64,000 bases of DNA, from positions 1 to 64,000 of the forward strand of contig JAFRER010000021.1 of assembly GCA_017434755.1 (NCBI GenBank), written 5' to 3'. The stretch is from Oscillospiraceae bacterium (GTDB lineage: Bacteria; Bacillota; Clostridia; Oscillospirales; Oscillospiraceae). The translations under genes and the position numbers were made by a program. The notes beneath the pieces were generated by a model. That model was not told where the DNA came from and searched no databases. It saw nothing but the letters and a program-made list of their open reading frames with translations. Below, in pieces: positions 1 through 7,798 of the stretch (positions are counted from its first letter, which is position 1; each line of letters opens with the position of its first letter).

Positions 1-1431
1 CACAGCTTTATCCAGATGTCGAAGCTGTCCAATGTCAAGGGAAGAATATCGTATATCTCAGACCCCAAGCGGCAGGAATACCTGTACGCCACCTTCTCTA
101 CAAGGGAAGATATGACCTTCTGGAACGATCTGGCGAAAGAGTGTCAGGAGGAATTCAAACGCTTCGGGACAGAAGGAAAATGTATTGAGGCACGGGAACT
201 GATCATTGCGCTGCCGGAGGAATACACGCAGTTGGATCCCAACCGGGTACTGCGGGAGTTTACGGAGCAGTTCAAAAAACGGTATGGCGTGGAATGCGTC
301 TCGGCGCTCCACCACAACAAAACGAAGAAAAACTATCATATCCATCTGATCTTTTCGGAGCGGCGCTTGCTGCCGGAGCCGGAAGTTAAGATCGCCACCC
401 GCAGCGTGTTCTATGATGAACTCGGCAAGCGGGTACGCACGAAGAAGGAGATCACCGGGGAGGACGGCAAAATCCGTGAGGGCTGCACTGTCATCAAAAA
501 GGGCGAGGCCTATGAAAGCCATTTGTTCACGGCGAAGGACGATGCTTTCAAAAATGAGCTGTTTCTGGACGAAGCCAAGCAGTTCTACACCGCCATGATC
601 AACCGCCACATTCACGACCCAGAACGGAGACTAAAGGTCTTTGATCCGAACAGCGTATATCTCCCCACAAAAAAGATCGGGAAGAACAACCCGAAGGCGG
701 CGGAGATTGAGGCAGACAATGCCGCACGGTGGGATTGGAACAGAACGGCGGATATGGCTCTGGTGTCCGGGATCGCTGAAGCCAAGATCATAGAGATCAA
801 AAACGAACACGTCTACAACGAGACTAGTCGCTCCGTGCAGAAGCACGGCTGGCTTCCGGGACTGTTCCGGGGCATCATCCAGAAAGCAAAAGAAATCCTA
901 CAGGTATTGATCCGGGAAACGGAAATCCCGCCCAAGCCTATGCTATCCGTTGACATGGCGGAGTACCGCAAGATGCAGAAGTTGATGGGCAAGGTACAGG
1001 ATGAAGCCAGGGCGATCAAGCAGCTCATGCACGGTGAGTTGCCAAAGCTGGAAAAGCAGCTTGCCGAAACGACCGGCCTGTTCAAGGGCAAGGAGCGCAA
1101 GGCCCTGCAGGAAAAGATCGCAGGCGTACAACACGAGATTGACCGCCGGATGGACCGGCTGCCCGGTATCCTGAAAGAGGATGGCTATCCCGACGTACAG
1201 GCGTTCAAGCGGCTGTATGACGAGGCCACGATCCTTGTGGAGCAGTACAACCGTGATCTCGCCGCATGGGAGCGGCAGGTCCACGGAGGGAAGCAGCCCC
1301 AGCAGGCACCGCCTGAAAAAGAGAGCATCCGAAAGAAGCTCCGGGAAATGGATGCGGAGGCCAAACGCCGGAACGACGCCCGGCGGCAACAGACCCGCCC
1401 TCACACCCATGATTATGACAGAGGACGCTAA
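1..1431 (+). CDS. MobA/MobL-family relaxase, 5' end cut by window edge
   Basis: Conjugative relaxase that would nick the transfer origin of a mobilizable element and stay covalently bound to the DNA. Counting from the ATG at 16, the metal-binding histidine cluster is visible: HH at residues 99-100 and HIH at 108-110 in SALHHNKTKKNYHIHLIF. The frame is open from base 1 to the ATG (H-S-F-I-Q precedes MSKLSNVKG), and no ribosome site can be seen before position 16. I therefore think the true start lies just left of the window and the gene is 5' partial. The C-terminal half (about 310-460) is highly charged and helical, as is usual outside the relaxase domain. Two hairpins follow the stop. No integrase or transposase lies beside it here. 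The family call is strong; the element type is inferred. Confidence 0.85.
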   Translation, partial: HSFIQMSKLSNVKGRISYISDPKRQEYLYATFSTREDMTFWNDLAKECQEEFKRFGTEGKCIEARELIIALPEEYTQLDPNRVLREFTEQFKKRYGVECVSALHHNKTKKNYHIHLIFSERRLLPEPEVKIATRSVFYDELGKRVRTKKEITGEDGKIREGCTVIKKGEAYESHLFTAKDDAFKNELFLDEAKQFYTAMINRHIHDPERRLKVFDPNSVYLPTKKIGKNNPKAAEIEADNAARWDWNRTADMALVSGIAEAKIIEIKNEHVYNETSRSVQKHGWLPGLFRGIIQKAKEILQVLIRETEIPPKPMLSVDMAEYRKMQKLMGKVQDEARAIKQLMHGELPKLEKQLAETTGLFKGKERKALQEKIAGVQHEIDRRMDRLPGILKEDGYPDVQAFKRLYDEATILVEQYNRDLAAWERQVHGGKQPQQAPPEKESIRKKLREMDAEAKRRNDARRQQTRPHTHDYDRGR

Positions 1432-1443
1432 GACAGAAAAATA

Positions 1444-1467
1444 CACCGCAGGAGCCCCCCTGCGGTG
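1444..1467 (+). terminator. Perfect 9-bp hairpin after the relaxase
   Basis: CACCGCAGG (1444-1452) pairs perfectly with CCTGCGGTG (1459-1467) around a 6-base loop, 13 bases after the relaxase stop. It lacks a T-run, so it is probably the first of two stacked 3' hairpins rather than a terminator alone. Confidence 0.5.
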
Positions 1468-1480
1468 CGTACATAGAAAC

Positions 1481-1518
1481 GCCCTGCAGGTTTGATTCTT
1501 GCAGGGCAAAAGTTTTTT
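1481..1518 (+). terminator. Rho-independent terminator of the relaxase gene
   Basis: GCCCTGC (1481-1487) and GCAGGGC (1501-1507) form a 7-bp stem, followed by AAAAGTTTTTT. It separates the relaxase from the PadR operon promoter, which starts 12 bases later. Confidence 0.65.
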
Positions 1519-1529
1519 ACAAAAACCTC

Positions 1530-1558
1530 TTGACAAATAACTCACTACTGAATATAAT
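1530..1558 (+). promoter_or_regulatory. Consensus promoter of the padR operon, with an overlapping inverted repeat
   Basis: TTGACA (1530-1535), a 17-bp spacer and TATAAT (1553-1558) match the sigma-A consensus exactly. The -10 lies inside GAATATAATTC (1550-1560), which is palindromic about its centre, and this is flanked by CTACT (1545-1549) and AGTAG (1564-1568). An imperfect dyad on the -10 of a padR gene is a natural autorepression site; that role is inferred. Confidence 0.75.
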
Positions 1559-1604
1559 TCAATAGTAGATAGAGCGTTGTACTGATGACGGAAGGAGGAA
1601 TGAC

Positions 1605-1931
1605 ATGAACGCACAGTATAAAAAAGGCGTGCTGGAATTGTGCGTCCTGTCTCTGCTGAAAAAACGGGACTGCTACGGATATGAAATATCTGATTACCTT
1701 TCCAGCCACATTGATATTGCAGACGGCACCGTTTACCCAATTCTGAGGAAGCTGAAAAGCGACGGCCTTCTGACCACCTACCTGCAGGAGGAGAGCGGCG
1801 GGCCGCCACGGAAGTATTACTCGCTTACTTCCCTGGGGAAGGAAACCTACGAACAGGACAGAGCCGAATATCTGGACTTTGCCCACACCATTGAACAACT
1901 ATTGGAGGATAACGATCATGAAGAAGAATGA
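1605..1931 (+). CDS. PadR-family transcriptional regulator
   Basis: Small DNA-binding repressor of 108 residues, the usual length of the short PadR subfamily (one winged helix plus a C-terminal dimerisation helix). Recognisable family features are the N-terminal LELCVLSLLKKRDCYGYEI and the wing region DGTVYPILRKLKSDGLL followed by GGPPRKYYSLTSLGK. GGAAGGAGG lies 6-14 bases before the ATG. The stop is overlapped by the next gene, which carries the HAAS/DUF1700 domain that commonly accompanies PadR regulators in Firmicutes. It probably represses its own operon through the dyad on the promoter. The inducing signal is unknown. Confidence 0.92.
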   Translation: MNAQYKKGVLELCVLSLLKKRDCYGYEISDYLSSHIDIADGTVYPILRKLKSDGLLTTYLQEESGGPPRKYYSLTSLGKETYEQDRAEYLDFAHTIEQLLEDNDHEEE

Positions 1932-2634
1932 ATTTCTTGCCAAACTGACTTCCGTACTGGAAAAGAATCAGGTCGCAGACGCCGCTGAGATCATTGAGGA
2001 ATACGCGCAGCATTTTGCTTTCAAGCTGGCTGACGGATACTCCGAGGAGGAGATCGCGGCCCGTCTGGGCGACCCGGAGCAGCTTGCCATGCAGTATGAG
2101 CGGGGATCTTCTGCCGCGACGAAGGGAAGCGGCGTTCTGACGAAGATCGGCGTCGGCTTTGCAGATGTGTTTGCGGGCCTGTTCTTCCTGTTGCTGGCTG
2201 CCGCCGGCTTGGTGATCGCCGCAGCCGCCATTGCCTTTGCCGCCGTCGGCGTCTGTATGATCGCAGGAGCAAGCCCGTATTCTCTGATTCCTTCCATGCC
2301 CTACTGGTGCGGCGCTATTATCGGCGTGTCGCTTGTGGCACTGGGCGTCCTGGCTGCCGTCGGCTGCATCTACTACTGGGCGCTGATCCGTCAGCTCGTA
2401 AGATCCTTTGGACGCTTCCAGCACAACATCATTGCCGCCGCTACCGGAGATCCTGTGCTCCCATCTCTTCCGGCGCATGTGCAGCTTGCACCGAAAACGA
2501 ATCGTCGGCTGCGCTCCCTGGCGCTGATCGCTCTGCTGGCCTTTGCCGTGTGCTTCATCCTTGCCTTTGTTGCCTGCGTGCTGTCTGCGGGGAATATCCA
2601 GTTCTGGCACACATGGGGCTGGTTCGGAAACTGA
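1918..2634 (+). CDS. HAAS/DUF1700-domain membrane protein
   Basis: 238-residue protein with a cytoplasmic N-terminal HAAS-type helical domain (MKKNEFLAKLTSVLEKN, then IIEEYAQHF and EEEIAARLGDPEQLA, residues 1-55) and at least three or four hydrophobic segments (about 77-110, 120-150, 200-230). HAAS proteins are typically encoded directly downstream of PadR and are thought to work with it in envelope-stress or antimicrobial responses. I chose the ATG at 1918 because GGAGG at 1904-1908 is well placed and MKKNEFL is the usual family start; upstream in-frame starts lack a ribosome site. It overlaps padR by 14 bases, so translation is probably coupled. Confidence 0.85.
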   Translation: MKKNEFLAKLTSVLEKNQVADAAEIIEEYAQHFAFKLADGYSEEEIAARLGDPEQLAMQYERGSSAATKGSGVLTKIGVGFADVFAGLFFLLLAAAGLVIAAAAIAFAAVGVCMIAGASPYSLIPSMPYWCGAIIGVSLVALGVLAAVGCIYYWALIRQLVRSFGRFQHNIIAAATGDPVLPSLPAHVQLAPKTNRRLRSLALIALLAFAVCFILAFVACVLSAGNIQFWHTWGWFGN

Positions 2635-2648
2635 TCGGAGGAACTCTC

Positions 2649-3371
2649 ATGTATGGATTAAACGCGATGGCATTTGCGCTGTTCATCGGAATCAATGTGC
2701 TGTCCCATTGGCTGAGCAAATGCACGGAGAAGACCCGCGTACGTGTCCTGCGCGTTTTCTGCAGCCTGCTCCTGTTCGGTAACATATTTCGATATTTCAT
2801 CTGCTATCCTTTCCTGCTCGGAGAGATCCACATTCCGGTGGAATACTCCACCGTGGCCTATTTCACCGTGCCAACTGTATTGCTCCTGAACCGGAAACGG
2901 AGCCGGAGTTGGGCAGCATATTCCGGCCTGATGGCGGGCTTCTTCTATTACCTGGCCATGATCCTGCTGGGCGGGCGAATCTATGACAGCTATCCTCCCT
3001 ATGATATCTGGATCTCAATGTTCTGTCACGGAACGCTGTATCTCTGCGGTCTTGTAACAATACGAACGGAAGCTTGTCCATCAAGGGACGGCTACAAACT
3101 GGCGCTCGGTACGGCACTCGTTTGTGTCCGCGCTCTTATTCTGCGGCCTTATGTAATCGGTGCAGATGGACTGTTCATCTACAAGCTGCTGGACGGCGAT
3201 CTGATCCGGGCTTTTCTTCCCGAGACATCCTGGTCCGTACTTTTGCCGATCTACTATGCTGCTGCCATTTCGCTGGTGCTGCTCAGTATGGGCATATTCT
3301 TCCGGAGCAACCGCAGGGAATATGATCGCTTTTCCGGAAAGCAAAGTCAAATGGCAGTTATCCCTGCTTAA
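2649..3371 (+). CDS. Multi-pass membrane protein, YwaF/TMEM164-like
   Basis: 240 residues with about six or seven hydrophobic helices and short loops. The order of helices and the segment MFCHGTLYLCG near the middle resemble the YwaF/TIGR02206 (TMEM164-like) family of integral membrane proteins, whose bacterial function is unclear. The ATG at 2649 follows CGGAGGAACTCTC, giving a good ribosome site, and lies only 14 bases after the HAAS gene, so it is the third gene of the padR operon. No catalytic motif can be assigned with confidence. The family call is moderate, membrane location is strong. Confidence 0.65.
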   Translation: MYGLNAMAFALFIGINVLSHWLSKCTEKTRVRVLRVFCSLLLFGNIFRYFICYPFLLGEIHIPVEYSTVAYFTVPTVLLLNRKRSRSWAAYSGLMAGFFYYLAMILLGGRIYDSYPPYDIWISMFCHGTLYLCGLVTIRTEACPSRDGYKLALGTALVCVRALILRPYVIGADGLFIYKLLDGDLIRAFLPETSWSVLLPIYYAAAISLVLLSMGIFFRSNRREYDRFSGKQSQMAVIPA

Positions 3372-3430
3372 AAACCTGTAATTCTATAATATCGTATAAA
3401 TCAACAATAGCATTCCAACAGGAGGTTTAA

Positions 3431-4288
3431 ATGAATACAATTGTTGTGACCGGCGCCACTTCCGGCATCGGCCTTGAATCTGTACGCCTTTTGGCGGGCG
3501 AAGGACATCATATTCTGGCTGTTGGGCACTGTCAGGCAAACTGCGAAAAGGCAGATCGGGACATTAAGGCCGGTCTTCCTGACACCAAAATCGAATGGTA
3601 TGCCGCCGATCTCATGCAGCAGCGGGAGGTTCTTCGGGTTGCCGGGGAGATCAAAACCTGGCTGGACACACACGGCGACGGCAGGCTATATGCTCTCATC
3701 AACAATGCGGGATGCGCCAGAAGCTGGTATATGACCACAGAGGATGGCTATGAACAGCAGTTTGCTCTGAACTATCTTTCCGGTTTCCTTCTGACTCACG
3801 AGCTTCTGCCTTACCTTATAGCTGCAAAGGGGCGTGTCATCATGACCAGCAGCCAGTCCCACAAAGGGATCAAGGTGCATTGGAATGACGTAATGCTCAG
3901 CCGTCATTACAATCCGCTGACCGCCTACAAGCAGTCGAAACTCTGTGATGTTCTGTTTGCGCAAGGGCTGAATGACCTGTATCGCGCTAAGGGACTCCAT
4001 GCTTACGCCGTCGATCCGGGTCTTGTCAACACAGACATTGGGAACAAGACAGCCGGGATCGTGGATCTTGTCTGGAAGATGCGGAAGCGGCATGGCGTAT
4101 CTCCAACTGTCCCGGCAAAGACATATCATTATCTTTGCAATCAAGCGAGCGCGCCGACAGCCCTTTATTACTACCTTTGCAAAGCGCAGAAACACAGCAG
4201 AGAAGTAACAAAAGAAAACGCCGCCCGGCTGTTTGCCCTCAGCGAACGGCTCTGCGGGGTACGCTACGAAACAGAGGCAGCATCATGA
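3431..4288 (+). CDS. Short-chain dehydrogenase/reductase (SDR)
   Basis: NAD(P)-dependent oxidoreductase of 285 residues. The nucleotide-binding motif TGATSGIG is at residues 7-14, the structural NNAG follows at about 90, and the catalytic Ser is in MTSSQSHKG with YKQSK as the Tyr-x-x-x-Lys pair. The C-terminus is longer than in a minimal SDR and resembles the retinol-dehydrogenase-like branch. AGGAGG sits 5-10 bases before the ATG. It overlaps the next SDR gene by four bases (ATGA), so the two are a coupled pair. The substrate cannot be read from the sequence. A TATAAT at 3385-3390 may be a -10, but no convincing -35 is seen. Confidence 0.85.
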   Translation: MNTIVVTGATSGIGLESVRLLAGEGHHILAVGHCQANCEKADRDIKAGLPDTKIEWYAADLMQQREVLRVAGEIKTWLDTHGDGRLYALINNAGCARSWYMTTEDGYEQQFALNYLSGFLLTHELLPYLIAAKGRVIMTSSQSHKGIKVHWNDVMLSRHYNPLTAYKQSKLCDVLFAQGLNDLYRAKGLHAYAVDPGLVNTDIGNKTAGIVDLVWKMRKRHGVSPTVPAKTYHYLCNQASAPTALYYYLCKAQKHSREVTKENAARLFALSERLCGVRYETEAAS

Positions 4289-5097
4289 ACGTAGTGATTA
4301 CAGGAGCAGCCGGCGGTCTTGGACGTGCCATGGCAAATGAATGCGGACGTCGGGGCTACAATATGTTTCTGACCGACGTTAACGGAAACGGACTGCTTTC
4401 CATCCAGCGCGGTCTGGAGCGGCAGTTTGGCGTCACAGTTGCAACTAAAGCCTGTGACCTGACAGATCCGGACAGCGTAGATGAAATGCTGGCAGTGATC
4501 GATCAGAACGGAATCCGCTTTGATATGCTGCTCAATATTGCCGGTCTGGATTTTGAAGGCGGCTTTATGGAGCGGGAGCGGGAAAGGGTTGTAAAGATCG
4601 TCACACTGAACGATGCCGCTACGCTGCGGATCACCCATGCCATTCTGGAACGGCGCAGACAAGGCGGCCACTTCATCGCTGTTTTTGTGTCGTCCCTGGC
4701 GTCCATGTTTCCGATGCCGCTGAAGGCCACCTATGCGGCGTCCAAGCGTTTTCTGCTGGACTTCGCCACCTCTCTCCGGCAGGAGCTGAAGGATCAGGAC
4801 GCCAATGTGCTTGCGCTCTGTCCGGGCGGAATGGTTACCAGAGATGACACCATCGAGGCGATCGCCGCACAAGGCTTCTGGGGCGATGTGACCACTAATC
4901 CCTTGGAGCTCGTTGCCCGAAAAACGCTGGACCGTGCTTTGAGCGGCAAAGCAATCTATGTTCCCGGCGGCTTAAATCGTGTGCTTTCATTTGCCGGAAA
5001 ACTGATCCCCCGGTCCTTGGTTGCTGCGGTCATTCACTGGCGATGGAACCAAACGCAAGAGAAGTGGCTGAAGAAAGAGAATTGCATGGCAAGGTAA
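4285..5097 (+). CDS. Second SDR oxidoreductase, coupled to the first
   Basis: 270 residues. It carries the dinucleotide motif TGAAGGLG (residues 5-12), LNIAG in place of the usual NNAG, VSSLAS with the catalytic Ser, and YAASK as the active-site Tyr/Lys. The C-terminal tail (RSLVAAVIHWRW) is hydrophobic and basic, suggesting membrane association. The start is the ATG of the ATGA overlap with the upstream SDR. The two proteins are only distantly alike, so this is not a recent tandem duplication. A joint two-step oxidation/reduction is plausible but unproven. Confidence 0.83.
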   Translation: MNVVITGAAGGLGRAMANECGRRGYNMFLTDVNGNGLLSIQRGLERQFGVTVATKACDLTDPDSVDEMLAVIDQNGIRFDMLLNIAGLDFEGGFMERERERVVKIVTLNDAATLRITHAILERRRQGGHFIAVFVSSLASMFPMPLKATYAASKRFLLDFATSLRQELKDQDANVLALCPGGMVTRDDTIEAIAAQGFWGDVTTNPLELVARKTLDRALSGKAIYVPGGLNRVLSFAGKLIPRSLVAAVIHWRWNQTQEKWLKKENCMAR

Positions 5098-5106
5098 GCA
5101 CAGCAA

Positions 5107-5128
5107 CGGCGGGGATCGCTCCCCGCCG
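5107..5128 (+). terminator. GC-rich hairpin after the SDR pair
   Basis: CGGCGGGGA (5107-5115) pairs with TCCCCGCCG (5120-5128) around TCGC, giving a 9-bp stem 9 bases after the SDR stop. No U-tract follows, so it is a weak terminator or an mRNA 3' stabiliser. Confidence 0.45.
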
Positions 5129-5206
5129 CCCTAAACCTTATGCGTAAATCAGATCATGATTTATGATCTCTGCTGCTATATCCCGGATGTTGTTCATCAG
5201 ATGTAC

Positions 5207-5515
5207 CTATGGCATTTGATCTTGCGCCTTGAGCTGTTCGGTGACACCCTCACACTCGGCCATCTGCTTTGTCAGCAAGAGCATTTGCTCCGTTGCCTGT
5301 TCGTTGATGTCAGCAAGATAAGTATTCAGCCTACCGCTGGTCACAAGCTCGGTGTACAGGGCTTTTCGCTCCTGCTTGATGTAGTTCAGATGCCGCTGCC
5401 CCCAAATGCCAAGGGGTCTTTCTTCTTGAGCGGGTACTGTCAGGCAGGGGAAATAATAATCGCCTCGCAGTTCGTACCACAATCCGTTGCTTTCGTCATA
5501 AATGGTCTTTTCCAT
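5207..5515 (-). CDS. tnpV: TnpV-like transposon protein
   Basis: 102-residue protein of the TnpV family, first described in clostridial mobilizable transposons of the Tn4451 group. Diagnostic segments are MEKTIYDESNGLWYELRGDYY, PLGIWGQRHLNYIK and LTSGRLNTYLADI. The C-terminal half is helical. I chose the ATG at 5515 because CAGGAGG lies just upstream; an in-frame extension to 5560 has no ribosome site. TnpV is an accessory gene of unproven role. Together with the relaxase at the left edge it marks this segment as a mobilizable element or its remains. No serine recombinase (TnpX type) is visible inside the window. Confidence 0.85.
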   Translation of the reverse strand: MEKTIYDESNGLWYELRGDYYFPCLTVPAQEERPLGIWGQRHLNYIKQERKALYTELVTSGRLNTYLADINEQATEQMLLLTKQMAECEGVTEQLKAQDQMP

Positions 5516-5811
5516 TGTGAAATCCTCCTGTATAATAGTTCCGCTGATGTATTCGCACATATGTCACAGGCTCCCGATTGCCACACCTTGTTATATCCTG
5601 TTATGGGTTTTTCTTGCCCTTGCTTTTGCCCTTATGAGCGGCGCAGGCGTTATAGAAACGGTGTAACATTTAATAAAGGGATTCGGTGAGCAGATTGCGG
5701 AAAATCCTTTGTTTTCAAAGGTTTCAGAGGATTTCATTAACGCCCTATAATCACTGGTGGATGCCTATGATTTCGGGGATTTCAAATCGACGTTTGTAGG
5801 AGTGGCGATTT
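5516..5811. other. Gene-free stretch, possible element end
   Basis: The 296 bases between tnpV and the acetyltransferase hold the tnpV ribosome site (5521-5530) and nothing else I can name. A short in-frame stretch on the plus strand (about 5755-5800, reading SLVDAYDFGDFKSTF) looks protein-like but has no start and could be the worn-down end of a gene. The right boundary of the mobile segment may fall here; no clear repeat marks it. Confidence 0.3.
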
Positions 5812-6336
5812 ATGAAACTGATAGAGCCAACAACCGAATACTGCAGGCAGATCCGGGCTTATAGAAAAGAGTTTCTTGACTGCGGTGATTCTATGGATGG
5901 GACACACGGGCTAAGAGAAATAGAGGATCCGGTAAAGTGGATAGAACACTGTGCCTTGTATAAAGATCCTCTGACCATTCCGGATAGCCGTGTTCCTGCA
6001 ACACAGTACATATTTGTCAGAGAAGAAGATGACAAGATTGTTGGAATGCTTCAGATCAGACATTATTTCAACGACTACCTTGAAAAATACGGTGGTCATA
6101 TCGGGTATTCTGTTGCTCCAAGTGAGCGCCGCAAGGGTTATGCATCTCAAATGCTCAAAACAGCCTTGCCTAAATGTAAAGAGCTTGGCATTGATAAGGT
6201 GCTGATCACTTGCATTGATAACAATGAGGGCAGCCGTAAAACTATCCTTTCAAACGGAGGAGTATACGAGTCTTCAGTATATGAGCCAAATGAAAAAGTG
6301 TATTTGGAGAGGTACTGGATCAATCTTTCCATGTGA
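5812..6336 (+). CDS. GNAT-family N-acetyltransferase
   Basis: 174 residues with the acetyl-CoA-binding motif A at about 102-118: GYSVAPSERRKGYASQML, including the R/Q-x-x-G-x-G/A loop (RRKGYA). IDNNEGSRKTILSNGG is the typical motif B helix (NxxS). GGAG lies about 10 bases before the ATG. The N-terminal region (LDCGDSMDGTHGLREI) resembles uncharacterised GNATs of Firmicutes. The acceptor, whether small molecule or protein, cannot be told. It stands alone and is followed by a strong terminator. Confidence 0.88.
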   Translation: MKLIEPTTEYCRQIRAYRKEFLDCGDSMDGTHGLREIEDPVKWIEHCALYKDPLTIPDSRVPATQYIFVREEDDKIVGMLQIRHYFNDYLEKYGGHIGYSVAPSERRKGYASQMLKTALPKCKELGIDKVLITCIDNNEGSRKTILSNGGVYESSVYEPNEKVYLERYWINLSM

Positions 6337-6435
6337 CAAATTCCTATTTGTTGAGGCGCTACGCCAGTGTGTTATTAGTCTTGATAATAATCAACGATTA
6401 CCCAATTTTTGTTGAAATAGCAATCTTTTGCCAAT

Positions 6436-6472
6436 AAAAAGAACAGTCCACTTCAGTGGGCTGTTCTTTTTT
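6436..6472 (+). terminator. Strong rho-independent terminator
   Basis: AAAAAGAACAGTCCAC (6436-6451) pairs with GTGGGCTGTTCTTTTT (6456-6471) around TTCA: a 16-bp stem with one G-U pair and flanking A and T runs, so it can act in both directions. It ends the GNAT gene. A near-copy of the outer arms occurs at 10106-10143. Confidence 0.8.
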
Positions 6473-6602
6473 GCCGTTATGGGAAAGCTTTGTCTCGATG
6501 CTCTCCGGGTTATGCTCCGACGAGCAAAGCTCGTTTGGATCGGAGGCCGCGCTGCCTACGGAGAGGGCCTGCACGGAAGAGAACCCCGCTGCTCAAGTCT
6601 TG

Positions 6603-6631
6603 TTGAAGATACGCCTGGGATATGGTATGAT
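6603..6631 (+). promoter_or_regulatory. Possible promoter of the lipoprotein gene
   Basis: TTGAAG (6603-6608), a 17-base spacer and TATGAT (6626-6631) lie about 110 bases before the lipoprotein ATG. The long leader contains a short inverted repeat, CAGCGA/TCGCTG, near 6653-6674. The rest of the 405-base gap 6337-6741 holds only the terminator at 6436 and no gene I can support. Confidence 0.4.
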
Positions 6632-6741
6632 CAGGACGTCGGAAGATGAACAGCAGCGAATCATGTCGCTGTTCTTCTGCCGCGTGACTTTCTGTGAGTT
6701 TCTCGCGCGCCGGCGATGTCTGACATTCAGGAGGGATCGAC

Positions 6742-7566
6742 ATGAAAAAAAGAAACTTTTCCGCCGTGATCGCGCTTTTGATGCTCGGCGCGCTGCTCCT
6801 TTCGCTCCCGGGATGCGGGATAGGAAGGCGTCTCCGGATCGATACGGCCGTGGCTTCGCGGGATGACGTGACGGTGACGCTGAAAAAGGCGACGGCCGAA
6901 AGGAAGAACGTCCCGGCCCGCTATGAGTACTCCTTCAGCGGGACCATCGAGAACAACTCCGACGTGGGCGTGATGAAGGTCATCTACACCTTCTCGCTCT
7001 ATGACGGGGACGGGAATAAATTCCGCAGTTTCGGCGAAACCTACGACGGCGTGGACAAAGCGATCCCGCCGCACGGCAAGGTCGAGTTCTCCCTCAAAGG
7101 CATCAAATGGGGCGCGCAGTCTGTTCCGGCCTACGTGTCGATCGGCATCGGCTCGGTGCAGACGGAGACAGAACTGCCGCCTGCGACCCTCCCGCAACCG
7201 GGAGAGCCCCTCTATCTTGCCCTCGGCGATGCGAACCTGGCCAATATCCGGGAAAGCCCGCCTGTGGAGCTCGCTTTCCACGTTGATCAGGGCGGTTACG
7301 GGCGTACGGCCACATTTGAAAAAGGAGCCGAGCTTGACAAGGCGGTCGCGCTGCTCTGCGCGATCCGGATCGGCGAGGAGACCAACGAATGGGTCACGGA
7401 CAACTACAACTGGATCCGCCTCACCTGGGAGGACGGGTCAGAAACCTATATCAGTCTGAATCTGCGCAATCTCGAACACAATATCCACTCCAGCCCCCAC
7501 ATGTTCGCGCTGGAGCATCTGAATGAATTCTGGGCCTACGCTGAGGATTATTTGGTGGAGGATTAG
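6742..7566 (+). CDS. Secreted lipoprotein, FxLYD-like domain, function unknown
   Basis: 274 residues. The N-terminus MKKRNFSAVIALLMLG with lipobox LPGC (Cys 25) is a lipoprotein signal, so the mature protein is tethered to the outside of the membrane. Residues 40-135 look like a beta-sandwich of the FxLYD/DUF4352 kind (FSGTIENNSDVGVMKVIYTF, IPPHGKVEFSL). Residues 155-270 form a second, unrecognised domain rich in Trp and acidic residues (NEWVTDNYNWIRLTWEDG). An AGGAGGGA ribosome site precedes the ATG. It is a single-gene unit between terminators. No enzyme motif is seen; a ligand-binding or envelope-associated role is only a guess. Confidence 0.75.
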   Translation: MKKRNFSAVIALLMLGALLLSLPGCGIGRRLRIDTAVASRDDVTVTLKKATAERKNVPARYEYSFSGTIENNSDVGVMKVIYTFSLYDGDGNKFRSFGETYDGVDKAIPPHGKVEFSLKGIKWGAQSVPAYVSIGIGSVQTETELPPATLPQPGEPLYLALGDANLANIRESPPVELAFHVDQGGYGRTATFEKGAELDKAVALLCAIRIGEETNEWVTDNYNWIRLTWEDGSETYISLNLRNLEHNIHSSPHMFALEHLNEFWAYAEDYLVED

Positions 7567-7683
7567 GTTGCATGTATGGCTATGCACCTATTTCCATGAG
7601 AAACCCCTGCATTAGCCGCCAAAAACATAGTTTTTAAGATTTTCTGCTGTATTTGCTCAGATACGTTGTTCACTACAACCAAT

Positions 7684-7722
7684 AAGAAACCCCTGTAATC
7701 TCAATGGTTACAGGGGTTTCTT
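7684..7722. terminator. Bidirectional terminator between convergent genes
   Basis: AAGAAACCCCTGTAA (7684-7698) and TTACAGGGGTTTCTT (7708-7722) form a perfect 15-bp stem with A and T flanks on both sides. It serves the lipoprotein gene (plus) and the glycosyltransferase gene (minus). The left arm core AGAAACCCCTG also occurs alone at 7599-7609. Confidence 0.85.
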
Positions 7723-7798
7723 TATTTCGGCTCTCAGAGGAAAATATCGGGTTTAGCTAACGTTTAACTGACACGAGCAAAATATGTTTGTGGGAAAG

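Noticed and set aside
2307-2648. A possible 114-residue N-terminal extension of the YwaF-like protein
   Set aside because: It overlaps the HAAS gene in another frame and lacks a ribosome site. The ATG at 2649 has GGAGG and opens directly into the first membrane helix.
5156-5689. A 177-codon plus-strand frame over the tnpV region
   Set aside because: It is antisense to tnpV, which has family-specific motifs and a ribosome site.
6428-6866. Short overlapping plus-strand frames before the lipoprotein gene
   Set aside because: They begin inside the terminator hairpin, lack ribosome sites and overlap the start of the lipoprotein gene in another frame.
7598-7722. Repeated AGAAACCCCTG as a possible attachment-site or short repeat array
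   Set aside because: Only two copies occur, one of them an arm of the terminator stem, so there is no array and no flanking integrase.
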